Shown piece by piece: positions 6,831-14,296 of a stretch of 17,868 nt of DNA. This stretch comes from Anaerolineales bacterium (GTDB lineage Bacteria > Chloroflexota > Anaerolineae > Anaerolineales > Villigracilaceae). Position numbers and translations under genes: made by a program. The stretch is from NCBI GenBank assembly GCA_020847355.1, contig JADLCG010000126.1:1-17868 (forward strand), written 5' to 3'. Positions within the stretch are counted from its first letter, which is position 1, and each line of letters opens with the position of its first letter. The notes under the pieces were generated by a model, which made no database searches, was not told the origin of the DNA, and saw only the letters and a program-made list of their open reading frames with translations.

Positions 6831-7685
6831 TCAAACGCCAAAGCTGTAAACGATGCCGACGGTGCCAGGTCCAGTGTGCGCGCCGACCACCGGACTGACT
6901 TCTGAGAGCATTGATTCTACCGCCTTGAAGCGCTCAACGCCCTGCGTTAGCAAATTCTTGGCATCCTCTGCCGCGTTGGCGTGAAGCGTGCCCAAACGAA
7001 TATTTGATTTCCCGGAAACTTTCTCGCCGACCAATTCCAGCAGGCGTTCATGCGCTTTTGATTTGGTGCGGATACGATCCAGCGCTTCGACTTTGCCTTC
7101 TTTGAGTCCTAAAATGGGTTTGAGATTTAACGCCGAGCCGATGAAGCGCTGTGCGCCGCCAATCCGCCCGCCGCGATGTAGAAATTCCAAAGTATCTACC
7201 GCGAAAAAGATTCCCGAATTTTCTCTAGTTTGCTCGGCGACTTGAACGCATTCTTGGACGGACGCGCCGCCTTCCGCCGCGCGCGCCGCGGCTAACGCGA
7301 TGAAGCCAAGCGCCAGCGATGTGGAAAGGCTATCTACCAGCGTCACTTTTTCTCCGGCGGCGCCCATCAACTCTTTAGCTTGCGAAGCGGATTGCAAAGT
7401 GCCGGATAATTTAGAAGAGATGAAAATTCCCAACACCTCAAACCCCTGCTCGATGAGCGGCTGAAAAGCGGCTTGCATCACAGCCGGAGTAGCTTGAGAG
7501 GTGGAAGGCATCGCTTTAGCGCTTTTTAAGCGCGTATAAAATTCGCTGGGCTGAATATCTACGCCGTCGTTGAAGATTTCATCTCCCCAAATCAATTGCA
7601 AGGGCGTAATTGAAAAATTATATTGTTTGATATATTCCTTGGGTAAAAAAGAAGAACTGTCAGTAACAATAGCTATTTTAGGCAT
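6831..7685 (-). CDS. DegV family fatty-acid-binding protein
   Basis: The 284-residue product is a DegV/FakB-type protein. Members bind a fatty acid in a deep pocket and present it to a fatty-acid kinase (FakA) for phosphorylation and entry into phospholipid synthesis. Family signatures are TDSSS at 8-12, PSTSQ at 60-64, SSKLSGTLQSA around 90-100, LHRGGRIGG near 169-177 and GAHTGPGTVGI near 268-278. The product acts in the cytosol. The start at 7685 has GGAG (7692-7695) with a 6-base spacer and fits the family N terminus MPKIAIVTDSS; the frame continues upstream to 7730 without support. No fakA gene is nearby. It is the first gene of the minus-strand operon with udk, the cyclophilin and the VTT gene. 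Confidence 0.92.
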   Translation of the reverse strand: MPKIAIVTDSSSFLPKEYIKQYNFSITPLQLIWGDEIFNDGVDIQPSEFYTRLKSAKAMPSTSQATPAVMQAAFQPLIEQGFEVLGIFISSKLSGTLQSASQAKELMGAAGEKVTLVDSLSTSLALGFIALAAARAAEGGASVQECVQVAEQTRENSGIFFAVDTLEFLHRGGRIGGAQRFIGSALNLKPILGLKEGKVEALDRIRTKSKAHERLLELVGEKVSGKSNIRLGTLHANAAEDAKNLLTQGVERFKAVESMLSEVSPVVGAHTGPGTVGIVYSFGV

Positions 7686-7729
7686 TTTATTCTCCAAAAA
7701 AGATTTAGTTTTGCGCTGGCATCGCGCCA

Positions 7730-7735
7730 ATTCTA
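7730..7735 (-). promoter_or_regulatory. Possible -10 box for degV
   Basis: TAGAAT (5 of 6 matches to TATAAT) lies on the minus strand 44 bases before the degV start codon, giving a leader of roughly 38 bases with a good GGAG. No convincing -35 box is seen, so this is tentative. Confidence 0.3.
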
Positions 7736-7783
7736 CCCGTTATGGGGGATTGCGGGTATGCGAAAAATGATTCTTGGCGCTCA

Positions 7784-7792
7784 TGGTATAAT
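7784..7792 (+). promoter_or_regulatory. Extended -10 promoter of the mre cluster
   Basis: TGGTATAAT is a perfect extended -10. Transcription should start near 7799, about 43 bases before the mreB start codon, leaving a leader with AGGAG at 7831-7835. No good -35 box is found. The element lies between the divergent degV and mreB genes. Confidence 0.6.
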
Positions 7793-7830
7793 CTCGTTCC
7801 GAATTGGAAATGATGCGAAGAATTAAACAC

Positions 7831-7835
7831 AGGAG
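7831..7835 (+). promoter_or_regulatory. Ribosome binding site that fixes the TTG start of mreB
   Basis: AGGAG sits 6 bases before TTG at 7842-7844, an ideal spacing. The translated N terminus then matches the membrane-binding helix and actin fold of MreB directly, and no better ATG lies near. Confidence 0.8.
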
Positions 7836-7841
7836 CCTATC

Positions 7842-8915
7842 TTGGCCTTCAATCCTATTAACTGGCTGTTAGGCATTTTCTCTCTCGATATTGCGATAGA
7901 CCTAGGCACCGCAAACACGTTAGTTCATGTTCGCGGAAAGGGGATTGTAATTAATGAACCTTCTTGGGTAACCGTTGACAAAAAACTTCGTCAGCCGTTG
8001 GCGATTGGTCTTGAGGCGAAGGAAATGGTCGGACGTACGCCGAGCAACGTGATGGTCGTGCGCCCCGTCCGCGACGGCGTGATCTCCGAGTTTGACGTGG
8101 CTCAGGTGATGCTCGAATATTTCATTGGCAAAGTCCACGAGCAGAGCATGGTGCCGCTCCCCAGACCGCGCGTGATCGTTGGTTTGCCCACCGGCGTAAC
8201 CGAAGTGGAAAAACGCGCAGTTTACGATGCCGTGATGGCTTCGGGCGCGCGTCAAGCCATGTTGATTGAAGAGCCGATCGCGGCCGCGCTCGGGGCTGGT
8301 CTGCCGATCGGCGAGATTCGCGGCTCGATGGTTGTAGACATCGGCGGCGGCACGACTGAAGTGGCGGTTATGTCCATGAGCGGCGTAGTCGCTTCGCGCT
8401 CCTTGCGCGTGGCTGGCGACGAATTAAATCAAGATATCGTTCAGTATTTACGCAATAAATATAATCTATTGGTCGGCGAAGGCATTGCCGAACAAGTCAA
8501 ATGGCAAATTGGTTCGGCGTATCCCTTACAGCCGGAGAAGACGATGGAAGTGCGCGGGCGCAATCTCGTCACCGGTTTGCCGGAAACAGTTGAAGTTTCT
8601 TCCATTGAAATTCGTGAAGCGCTAGCGAGTTCCGTGCAGGTGATTTTAGACACCGTCCGCGATGCGTTGGATGAGATTCCGCCGGAAATTGTCGCCGACT
8701 TGATGGACATTGGCATTTGTCTGGCGGGCGGTGGCGCATTATTGCAGGGCTTGGCGGAGCGCCTCACTGACGAACTGAAACTGCGCGTTTGGGTGGCGGA
8801 AGATCCGCTCACGTGCGTGGCGCGCGGCGCGGCAATTATCTTTGAGGATTTACCCGTGCTTGGGCGTTATCTGGTCGGCTTGGAGCGCGGAAGTACGCGC
8901 CACATCCCCGGATAA
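7842..8915 (+). CDS. mreB: Rod shape-determining protein MreB, TTG start
   Basis: MreB is a bacterial actin that polymerises on the inner face of the membrane and guides the Rod complex (MreC, MreD, RodA, PBP2) during side-wall synthesis. The 357-residue product has the ATPase signatures in order: DLGTANT at 20-26 (phosphate 1), IEEPIAAALG at 142-151, DIGGGTTEV at 166-174 (phosphate 2) and AGGGALLQGL near 294 (adenosine motif). The N terminus FNPINWLLGIF is hydrophobic and may be the membrane-insertion sequence. It uses a TTG start with a strong AGGAG site, which may lower translation. It is the first gene of the morphogenesis cluster, with a single-gene promoter element upstream and mreC 30 bases downstream. 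Confidence 0.96.
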   Translation: MAFNPINWLLGIFSLDIAIDLGTANTLVHVRGKGIVINEPSWVTVDKKLRQPLAIGLEAKEMVGRTPSNVMVVRPVRDGVISEFDVAQVMLEYFIGKVHEQSMVPLPRPRVIVGLPTGVTEVEKRAVYDAVMASGARQAMLIEEPIAAALGAGLPIGEIRGSMVVDIGGGTTEVAVMSMSGVVASRSLRVAGDELNQDIVQYLRNKYNLLVGEGIAEQVKWQIGSAYPLQPEKTMEVRGRNLVTGLPETVEVSSIEIREALASSVQVILDTVRDALDEIPPEIVADLMDIGICLAGGGALLQGLAERLTDELKLRVWVAEDPLTCVARGAAIIFEDLPVLGRYLVGLERGSTRHIPG

Positions 8916-8945
8916 TTTTGCTTGACGCTTGTTAGAAAATAAAGC

Positions 8946-9770
8946 ATGAATCCCCGTTCTTTGCAAACAACTATTATATTTTTGGTCGTCGGCGGAATTT
9001 TGATTCTCGCGCTGGGCGGCTTTTTTGGCTCCGCCTCGCAACGGCTTGATCTCGGCTTGATTCAACTTCAAACGTGGTTTGCCTCGCGCTTTCAAGGGAT
9101 GCAGGATTTCTTCACCGCGCCGCGCGATATTATTTCTTTGCGCGCGCGCAATGCCGAATTAGAAGCGCAGGTTTCCCAACTGCAAACCCAAGTGATCGAA
9201 TTACAACAGCGCGTGAACGAAACTGAAATCCTCGCCGCGCTTGTGGATTTTTCGCGCACCAACCCAGAGAGCGCTTATAAAGCGGCGGCAGTCATCGGGC
9301 GCGATCCCAGTCCGTTTTTACATTACATCATTATCAACCGCGGCTCAAATGACAATATTCGCCGGGGAATGCCGGTGGTTACAAACCAAGGCTTGGTTGG
9401 GCGGGTGGACGCCGTGATTGCGGACGCCGCTCGCGTCCAGTTGATCACAGACCCGGCTTCCAATGTGAATGTGTATTTGCAAAATGCCGAAGTCAGCGCC
9501 GTTCTGCTCGGTTCGGCAGGCAACGCCGCTTCGTTGGATATGATCCCTCAAAATGCCGTAGTTAAGCCGGGTGATATCATCCTCACTTCCGGTTTGGGTG
9601 GGGGCTATCCGCCGGACTTGATCGTCGGTCAAGTTGTTACGCTCCGCACGCTGGAATTTGAATTATTTCAACAGGCGACCGTGCAAAGCGCCGTTGATTT
9701 TTCGCGCCTCGATATTGTCTTGGTTATTACCAACTTCCGCCCAGTGGATATTGCTCCGCTTGAGCCTTAA
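8946..9770 (+). CDS. mreC: Rod shape-determining protein MreC
   Basis: MreC is the periplasm-facing or outer-face scaffold of the Rod complex; it binds and activates PBP2. The 274-residue product has a short cytoplasmic end, one membrane segment at about 9-28, a coiled coil at about 62-100 (AELEAQVSQLQTQVIELQQRV) through which MreC dimerises, and a beta-rich MreC domain from about 110 with VIGRDPSPFLHYIIINRGSND and GLVGRVDAV, both family landmarks. There is no clear ribosome binding site before the ATG. It lies between mreB and mreD in the same direction, with a 19-base gap to mreD. Confidence 0.93.
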   Translation: MNPRSLQTTIIFLVVGGILILALGGFFGSASQRLDLGLIQLQTWFASRFQGMQDFFTAPRDIISLRARNAELEAQVSQLQTQVIELQQRVNETEILAALVDFSRTNPESAYKAAAVIGRDPSPFLHYIIINRGSNDNIRRGMPVVTNQGLVGRVDAVIADAARVQLITDPASNVNVYLQNAEVSAVLLGSAGNAASLDMIPQNAVVKPGDIILTSGLGGGYPPDLIVGQVVTLRTLEFELFQQATVQSAVDFSRLDIVLVITNFRPVDIAPLEP

Positions 9771-9789
9771 TCCGAATGCCGGTTAATGA

Positions 9790-10284
9790 ATGCGTAATTT
9801 AATCGCGTTTCCGCTTTTGTTGTTGGCAGTTATCCTTCAATCTTCAGTAATTAGCCAAATCAAATTGATCTCAGGCTCCGCCGATTTACTATTGGTGATC
9901 TTGGCGGCTTGGACCTTGCAAGAGAACGTTAAAACCGCTTGGCATTGGGCGGCTATCGCTTGCCTTTTAACCAGCTTTGTTTCGCGTTTGCCTTGGTTCG
10001 CATTCGCGCTCGGCTATGTGACTGTTGTTTATCTGGCGCAGGCTTTGCAGAGAAGAGTTTGGCAAGCGCCGTTGTTAGCCATGTTTAGCGTCACCTTTGC
10101 GGGGACTTTGGCTCTGCATTTGATTTCATTCGTTGTTTTGAGATTGTCCGGCGCGCCTTTGGCGTTCAATGACGCTTTTGGATTAATTACCCTGCCGAGT
10201 TTATTATTAAATATGCTTTTAGCCATTCCGGTTTATACTTTCATCCGTGATTTGGCGCGTTGGGTAAACCCGCCTGAGGAGTAA
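9790..10284 (+). CDS. mreD: Rod shape-determining protein MreD
   Basis: The 164-residue product is almost entirely hydrophobic, with about five membrane segments, the size and layout of MreD, the small membrane subunit of the Rod complex. Sequence in this family is poorly conserved, so the assignment rests mostly on position between mreC and mrdA; the start of the protein, RNLIAFPLLLLAVILQSSVI, fits the family. Its stop codon at 10282-10284 overlaps the region holding the GAGGAG site for the next gene, so expression is probably coupled to mrdA. Confidence 0.88.
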   Translation: MRNLIAFPLLLLAVILQSSVISQIKLISGSADLLLVILAAWTLQENVKTAWHWAAIACLLTSFVSRLPWFAFALGYVTVVYLAQALQRRVWQAPLLAMFSVTFAGTLALHLISFVVLRLSGAPLAFNDAFGLITLPSLLLNMLLAIPVYTFIRDLARWVNPPEE

Positions 10285-10286
10285 TA

Positions 10287-12482
10287 ATGAGTTCTAGCTC
10301 TGTATCTAAACCTGCCCGTTTTGAGCCGTGGCGGCTCGGCATGGTTTATGCGGTGATTTTCTTGGGGCTAACCGGTTTGTTGTCGCGTCTTGTGTATCTG
10401 CAAGTAATACAAGGCGCAAATTGGGATGTGCGCGCAGTGGATAACTATACTGAGCGCGTGAGCATTCCCGCGGCGCGCGGCATTATCTACGATCGGAACG
10501 GCTACATCCTCGCCAGAAATATTGCCGCTTATAACATTGTCATCACCCCGGCAGGTTTGCCAGACGATGAAGCCGATATTCAAAATATCTATCGCGAATT
10601 ATCAGATTTGATTGACGTGCCGGTGGGCGGACCCGTTACCGAAGAATCGCTTGAAAACGCCAAGCTGTTTTCAGTCTGTACGCCCGGGCTGGGCATTTCT
10701 CAAATGGTAGCCTTGCAGGATTCGCTGGCGCCGTATACTCCGGTCAAGATTAAATGCAATGTCTCGGAGGAGATTGCGCGCATGGTTCAAGAAAAAAGCG
10801 CGGACTGGGAAGGCGTCTCGGTTGAAGTAGAACCGATTCGAGATTATCCCACCGGCGCGCTTACCGCCAACCTGATCGGCTTTCTTGGACCGATTCCTGC
10901 CTCGCAGGAAAAAGAATATGTCGAGTTGGGCTTTGTGCCAAACCGCGATAAGATCGGCTATTCCGGCGTTGAAGCTTCTATGCAGGAAATCCTCGCCGGT
11001 AAAAACGGCTTGCGGGTGGTCAAAGTGGATGTGGCGGGGCAAGAACTCGAAAATCTAGAGTCCCCTTTGGATTCAGTCGCCGGACATAATGTCTATCTGA
11101 CGATTGATACCCGCTTGCAATCTATCGCTGACGCTTCCTTGAAAGAAGAGATTCGCTTTTGGAATACCTATCTGAGAGAACTCCGCATTTCAAGCGGCGT
11201 AGTGATCGCCATGAACCCAAAGACCGGCGAAATATTGGCGATGGTCTCGTATCCCACTTATGAAAATAATCGCTTTGCTAGAATTATCCCCGCTTATTAT
11301 TATCAGCAATTGAGTCAAGACCCCACCAAGCCCCTGTTGAATAACGCGATCTCGGCAGAGTTCCCGCCCGGCTCGGTATTCAAATTATCAACCGCCACCG
11401 GAGCCTTCAACGAAGGCATCATAGATTTGAACACGATCGTGGACGCGCCCGGGAAATTGGAACTTTGCGAAAAGTTCAACCCCAACGATCCTTGTACTGG
11501 ACTTAATGTGCGCCCGTTCGTAGATCACATCTACGAGAAAAAGCCGGAGGGCTTTGGTCCAATCAGCTTTTTGCAATGTATCGCGTACTCCAGCAACGTA
11601 TGCTTTTATAAATTGGGCGGCGGTTACTTTGATCAAATTGCGCAAGGCGGACTTGGGATTGAGCGCTTAGGTCAATACGCCGAAGCCTTAGGCTATAACA
11701 AACGTTCCGGCATCGAATTGCTCGGCGAGCAAGACGGCTTGATTCCTTCCCCAGCCTGGAAGCGCGTCAACACCGGCGAGAACTGGTCCACAGGCGATAC
11801 TTATATTGCCAGCGTCGGACAAGGCTACGTGCTGGCTACCCCGCTCCAAGTTTTGATGTCTGGCGCGACGATTGCCAATGGCGGCAAATTAATGCAACCA
11901 ACCATCATTCGTCAAGTGACGGATGGTCAGGGCGAGGTTTCGTCGTATTGGTTCAACCCCGAAGATTTTGCAGTGACGCCTTTTGAGACTGAAAATAGCT
12001 ACCAAATTTCGCCATTCACGCCAAACCTGAAATGGGACGTGACGGTCACGCCGCTGATCAAGGGCTACTCCTGCGACGATGGATATTGCAGTCTGACGGA
12101 CGACCTGAAAGTTATCAGCCCCGAAGCGATCGCGGCAGTGCGGGCTGGCACGCGCTTGGCGGTAACTTCTACTCCATTTGGTACGTTATATAAAATGTTC
12201 AATAACTTCCCAATTGCGGTTGCCGGAAAGACCGGCACAGCCGAATATTGCGACGACGTGGCTCGCAAAAGAGAAAAATGCAACTTTGGTTCCTGGCCCA
12301 CACACGCTTGGACGCTGGCTTACGCGCCGTATGACGACCCTGAAATTATCGTTGTGGCATTCGCTTACAACGGCGGCGAAGGCGCGAGTGTCGCCGCGCC
12401 GATCGTTCAAAAGGTAATTGAAGGCTATTTTGAATTAAAAGCGATTGATCTGGCTCAGGGAAATACGCCCATCGGGCAGTGA
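10287..12482 (+). CDS. mrdA: Penicillin-binding protein 2 (MrdA), elongation transpeptidase
   Basis: PBP2 cross-links peptidoglycan during elongation, paired with the RodA polymerase. The 731-residue class B PBP has one membrane segment near 18-40, a dimerisation/pedestal domain starting with ARGIIYDRNG at 63-72, and a transpeptidase domain with all three active-site motifs: S363-V-F-K366 (nucleophile S363), S435-S-N437 and K648-T-G-T651. It is longer than E. coli PBP2 (633 residues), partly through insertions around 390-425 and 555-610. The exported part holds ten cysteines, many in close pairs, discussed as a finding. GAGGAG with a 5-base spacer lies at the end of mreD, 2 bases away. FtsI is excluded mainly by context. 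Confidence 0.95.
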   Translation: MSSSSVSKPARFEPWRLGMVYAVIFLGLTGLLSRLVYLQVIQGANWDVRAVDNYTERVSIPAARGIIYDRNGYILARNIAAYNIVITPAGLPDDEADIQNIYRELSDLIDVPVGGPVTEESLENAKLFSVCTPGLGISQMVALQDSLAPYTPVKIKCNVSEEIARMVQEKSADWEGVSVEVEPIRDYPTGALTANLIGFLGPIPASQEKEYVELGFVPNRDKIGYSGVEASMQEILAGKNGLRVVKVDVAGQELENLESPLDSVAGHNVYLTIDTRLQSIADASLKEEIRFWNTYLRELRISSGVVIAMNPKTGEILAMVSYPTYENNRFARIIPAYYYQQLSQDPTKPLLNNAISAEFPPGSVFKLSTATGAFNEGIIDLNTIVDAPGKLELCEKFNPNDPCTGLNVRPFVDHIYEKKPEGFGPISFLQCIAYSSNVCFYKLGGGYFDQIAQGGLGIERLGQYAEALGYNKRSGIELLGEQDGLIPSPAWKRVNTGENWSTGDTYIASVGQGYVLATPLQVLMSGATIANGGKLMQPTIIRQVTDGQGEVSSYWFNPEDFAVTPFETENSYQISPFTPNLKWDVTVTPLIKGYSCDDGYCSLTDDLKVISPEAIAAVRAGTRLAVTSTPFGTLYKMFNNFPIAVAGKTGTAEYCDDVARKREKCNFGSWPTHAWTLAYAPYDDPEIIVVAFAYNGGEGASVAAPIVQKVIEGYFELKAIDLAQGNTPIGQ

Positions 12483-12502
12483 GTCTTTTGAAATCCTTCA
12501 GG

Positions 12503-12508
12503 TATAAT
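12503..12508 (+). promoter_or_regulatory. TATAAT -10 box upstream of minC
   Basis: A perfect TATAAT lies in the 57-base gap between mrdA and minC; TG is not in the extended position and no good -35 is visible. A start near 12515 would leave a 13- to 25-base leader. It may let minCDE-rodA be transcribed independently of the mre genes. Confidence 0.45.
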
Positions 12509-12539
12509 TCAAAAAACATTTTTTCAAGTGGATGGCTGG

Positions 12540-13217
12540 ATGGATCAAATCACTGCATTGGCGCAAATCAAAGGTATCCGTGATGGTTTACTGGCAACAT
12601 TCGTGGAGGCTCCCTGGGATGAGCAAAGGCAGGCATTGCTCGCTCAAATAGACGAGAAGCCGGCTTTCTTTCAAGGCGCGCGCTTGGCGTTGGATATCGG
12701 CTCGCAGATTTTGAAAGTCAACGATTTGGTAGATTTGAGAGATTTGCTTTCTGAAAGAAACGTCTCGCTTTGGGCAGTGATCAGCGAATCCGTAGTTACC
12801 GAGCAGACCGCTCAACTGCTTGGTTTGGCTACCAGAATTTCAAAGCCCCGTCCGGAAGAACGCAAACAAGCGCCCGAAGTTAACGAAGAGACCGCCTTAT
12901 TCGTCAATAAGACTTTGCGCTCCGGCACACGGATTGAATTTCCCGGAAATGTCGTGGTTGTCGGAGACGTAAACCCCGGCGCCGAAATAATTGCTGATGG
13001 AAATGTAATTGTTTGGGGCAGAGTTCGCGGTATGATTCACGCAGGTTGTAAGGGCAATCGTTCGGCGACCATCTGCGCGTTAGACCTTTCCGCTACGCAG
13101 TTGCGAATTGCAGACGAAGTTTCGGCAGTCTTACGACCGCAAAAAGATCCAAAACCTGAAATTGCCAGCATCAACAAAGAAGGTCGTTTACAAGCGGAAC
13201 TGTGGCAGACAGGCTAA
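12540..13217 (+). CDS. minC: Septum site-determining protein MinC
   Basis: MinC blocks FtsZ polymerisation near the poles when recruited by MinD. The 225-residue product has an N-terminal inhibitory domain starting IKGIRDGLL at 10-18, a charged linker around 100-118, and the C-terminal beta-helix domain that binds MinD and FtsZ, with SGTRIEFPGNVVVVGDVNPGA (128-148), VIVWGRVRGMIHAG (156-169) and ICALDLSATQLRIA (178-191), all family hallmarks. The ATG at 12540 is chosen; an in-frame GTG at 12528 would add 4 residues. Neither has a good Shine-Dalgarno site. The gene follows mrdA and has its own TATAAT box. Confidence 0.93.
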   Translation: MDQITALAQIKGIRDGLLATFVEAPWDEQRQALLAQIDEKPAFFQGARLALDIGSQILKVNDLVDLRDLLSERNVSLWAVISESVVTEQTAQLLGLATRISKPRPEERKQAPEVNEETALFVNKTLRSGTRIEFPGNVVVVGDVNPGAEIIADGNVIVWGRVRGMIHAGCKGNRSATICALDLSATQLRIADEVSAVLRPQKDPKPEIASINKEGRLQAELWQTG

Positions 13218-13237
13218 ACTATTTTTAGGAATTATCT

Positions 13238-14035
13238 ATGACAGCTCAAGTGATCACCGTTACTTCTGGAAAAGGCGGCGTTGGCAAAACTACCGCCGTA
13301 GCCAATCTGGCGAATGCGCTCGCTATGGATGGCAAACGCGTTGTCTGTATTGACGGCGATATTGGTTTACGCAATTTAGATGTGGTTATGGGTCTGGAGA
13401 ATCGCATCGTTTACGATCTGGTGGATGTGATTGAAGGGCGTTGCAAACTTAAGCAAGCCATGATTCGCGATAAACGCTACCCGGAATTGTATTTGATCCC
13501 CGCCGCGCAAACCCGCGATAAGAATGCAGTTTCCCCTTCGGACATGGTGCGGATTTGTAACGATTTACGCGCCGATTCCGATTTTGTGATTATTGATTCG
13601 CCGGCGGGCATTGAGCGCGGCTTTCGCAATTCTATCGCGGCGGCAGACCGTGTTTTAGTCGTGACCAACCCGGAGGTCAGCGCGGTGCGCGATGCGGATC
13701 GCGTGGTGGGCATTCTGGAAGCGGAAGAAAAGGGCAGTCCGGCTTTAATTCTTAATCGCCTTAATCCAGCGTTGGTTAGAAATAACGATATGCTCTCCGC
13801 CGAGGACGTGTTGGATTTGTTAGGCATTCAACTGATCGGCATTGTGCCGGAAGACGAAACGGTGATTATTGGCTCTAATCGCGGCGCGCCAGTGGCGGCG
13901 GATGGGAAGAGTCGCGCCGGTCAGGCGTTTAGAAATATCGCCAAGCGTTTGCAAGGTCAGGACGTGCCGTTTATGGACTTAGAGCCGCAGAGCGGTTTAT
14001 GGTCTGCAATTCAAAAGATCACCGGGAGGAAGTAG
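13238..14035 (+). CDS. minD: Septum site-determining protein MinD, ATPase
   Basis: MinD is a membrane-cycling ATPase that recruits MinC and oscillates with MinE. The 265-residue product has a deviant Walker A motif GKGGVGKTT at 11-19 with the signature Lys12 and Lys17, DGDIGLRNLD at 39-48 (switch region), and IIDSPAGIE at 118-126 with the catalytic Asp120. The last 13 residues, GLWSAIQKITGRK, form the amphipathic membrane-targeting helix. These features separate it from ParA and other deviant-Walker ATPases. TAGGA with a 7-base spacer precedes the ATG. The gene follows minC by 20 bases and minE by 3 bases on the other side. Confidence 0.96.
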   Translation: MTAQVITVTSGKGGVGKTTAVANLANALAMDGKRVVCIDGDIGLRNLDVVMGLENRIVYDLVDVIEGRCKLKQAMIRDKRYPELYLIPAAQTRDKNAVSPSDMVRICNDLRADSDFVIIDSPAGIERGFRNSIAAADRVLVVTNPEVSAVRDADRVVGILEAEEKGSPALILNRLNPALVRNNDMLSAEDVLDLLGIQLIGIVPEDETVIIGSNRGAPVAADGKSRAGQAFRNIAKRLQGQDVPFMDLEPQSGLWSAIQKITGRK

Positions 14036-14038
14036 CCG

Positions 14039-14290
14039 ATGAACTTCTTCACACGCAAGCGGAGCGCTTCCAGCGCGAAAGAACGTCTGCAATTAGTTCT
14101 GATTCATGATCGTACTGATCTCACTTTGGAAGAAATGGAAGCATTGAAAGACGATCTTTTGAAGACGATTGCCCGCCATATTGAAATTGACCCGGAAGCG
14201 ATTCAAATCGGTTTGGAAAAAGACGGACGTGAACAGAGATTGGTTGCGGATATTCCGCTTCGCGGAGCCGCTCGCCGCCGCGCAGGTTAA
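14039..14290 (+). CDS. minE: Cell division topological specificity factor MinE
   Basis: MinE stimulates the MinD ATPase and drives its pole-to-pole oscillation. The 83-residue product has the expected parts: an N-terminal basic membrane-binding stretch (FFTRKRS at 3-9), the anti-MinCD segment KERLQLVLIHDRTDLT at about 14-29, and the topological domain DDLLKTIARHIEIDPEAIQIGL. Size is normal. A GGGAGGAAG region at the end of minD supplies the ribosome binding site, so the two are translationally coupled. Presence of MinE means an oscillating system rather than the MinJ/DivIVA type. Confidence 0.95.
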   Translation: MNFFTRKRSASSAKERLQLVLIHDRTDLTLEEMEALKDDLLKTIARHIEIDPEAIQIGLEKDGREQRLVADIPLRGAARRRAG

Positions 14291-14296
14291 TCAAAA

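Noticed and set aside
8441..8812. Long open frames on the minus strand inside mreB, PBP2 and other genes
   Set aside because: They are mirror frames of clear genes, with no ribosome binding site and no recognisable protein pattern.
8916..8945. TTGACG upstream of mreC as a -35 box
   Set aside because: No -10 box lies at a suitable spacing; the bases fall in a normal short intergenic gap of the mre operon.
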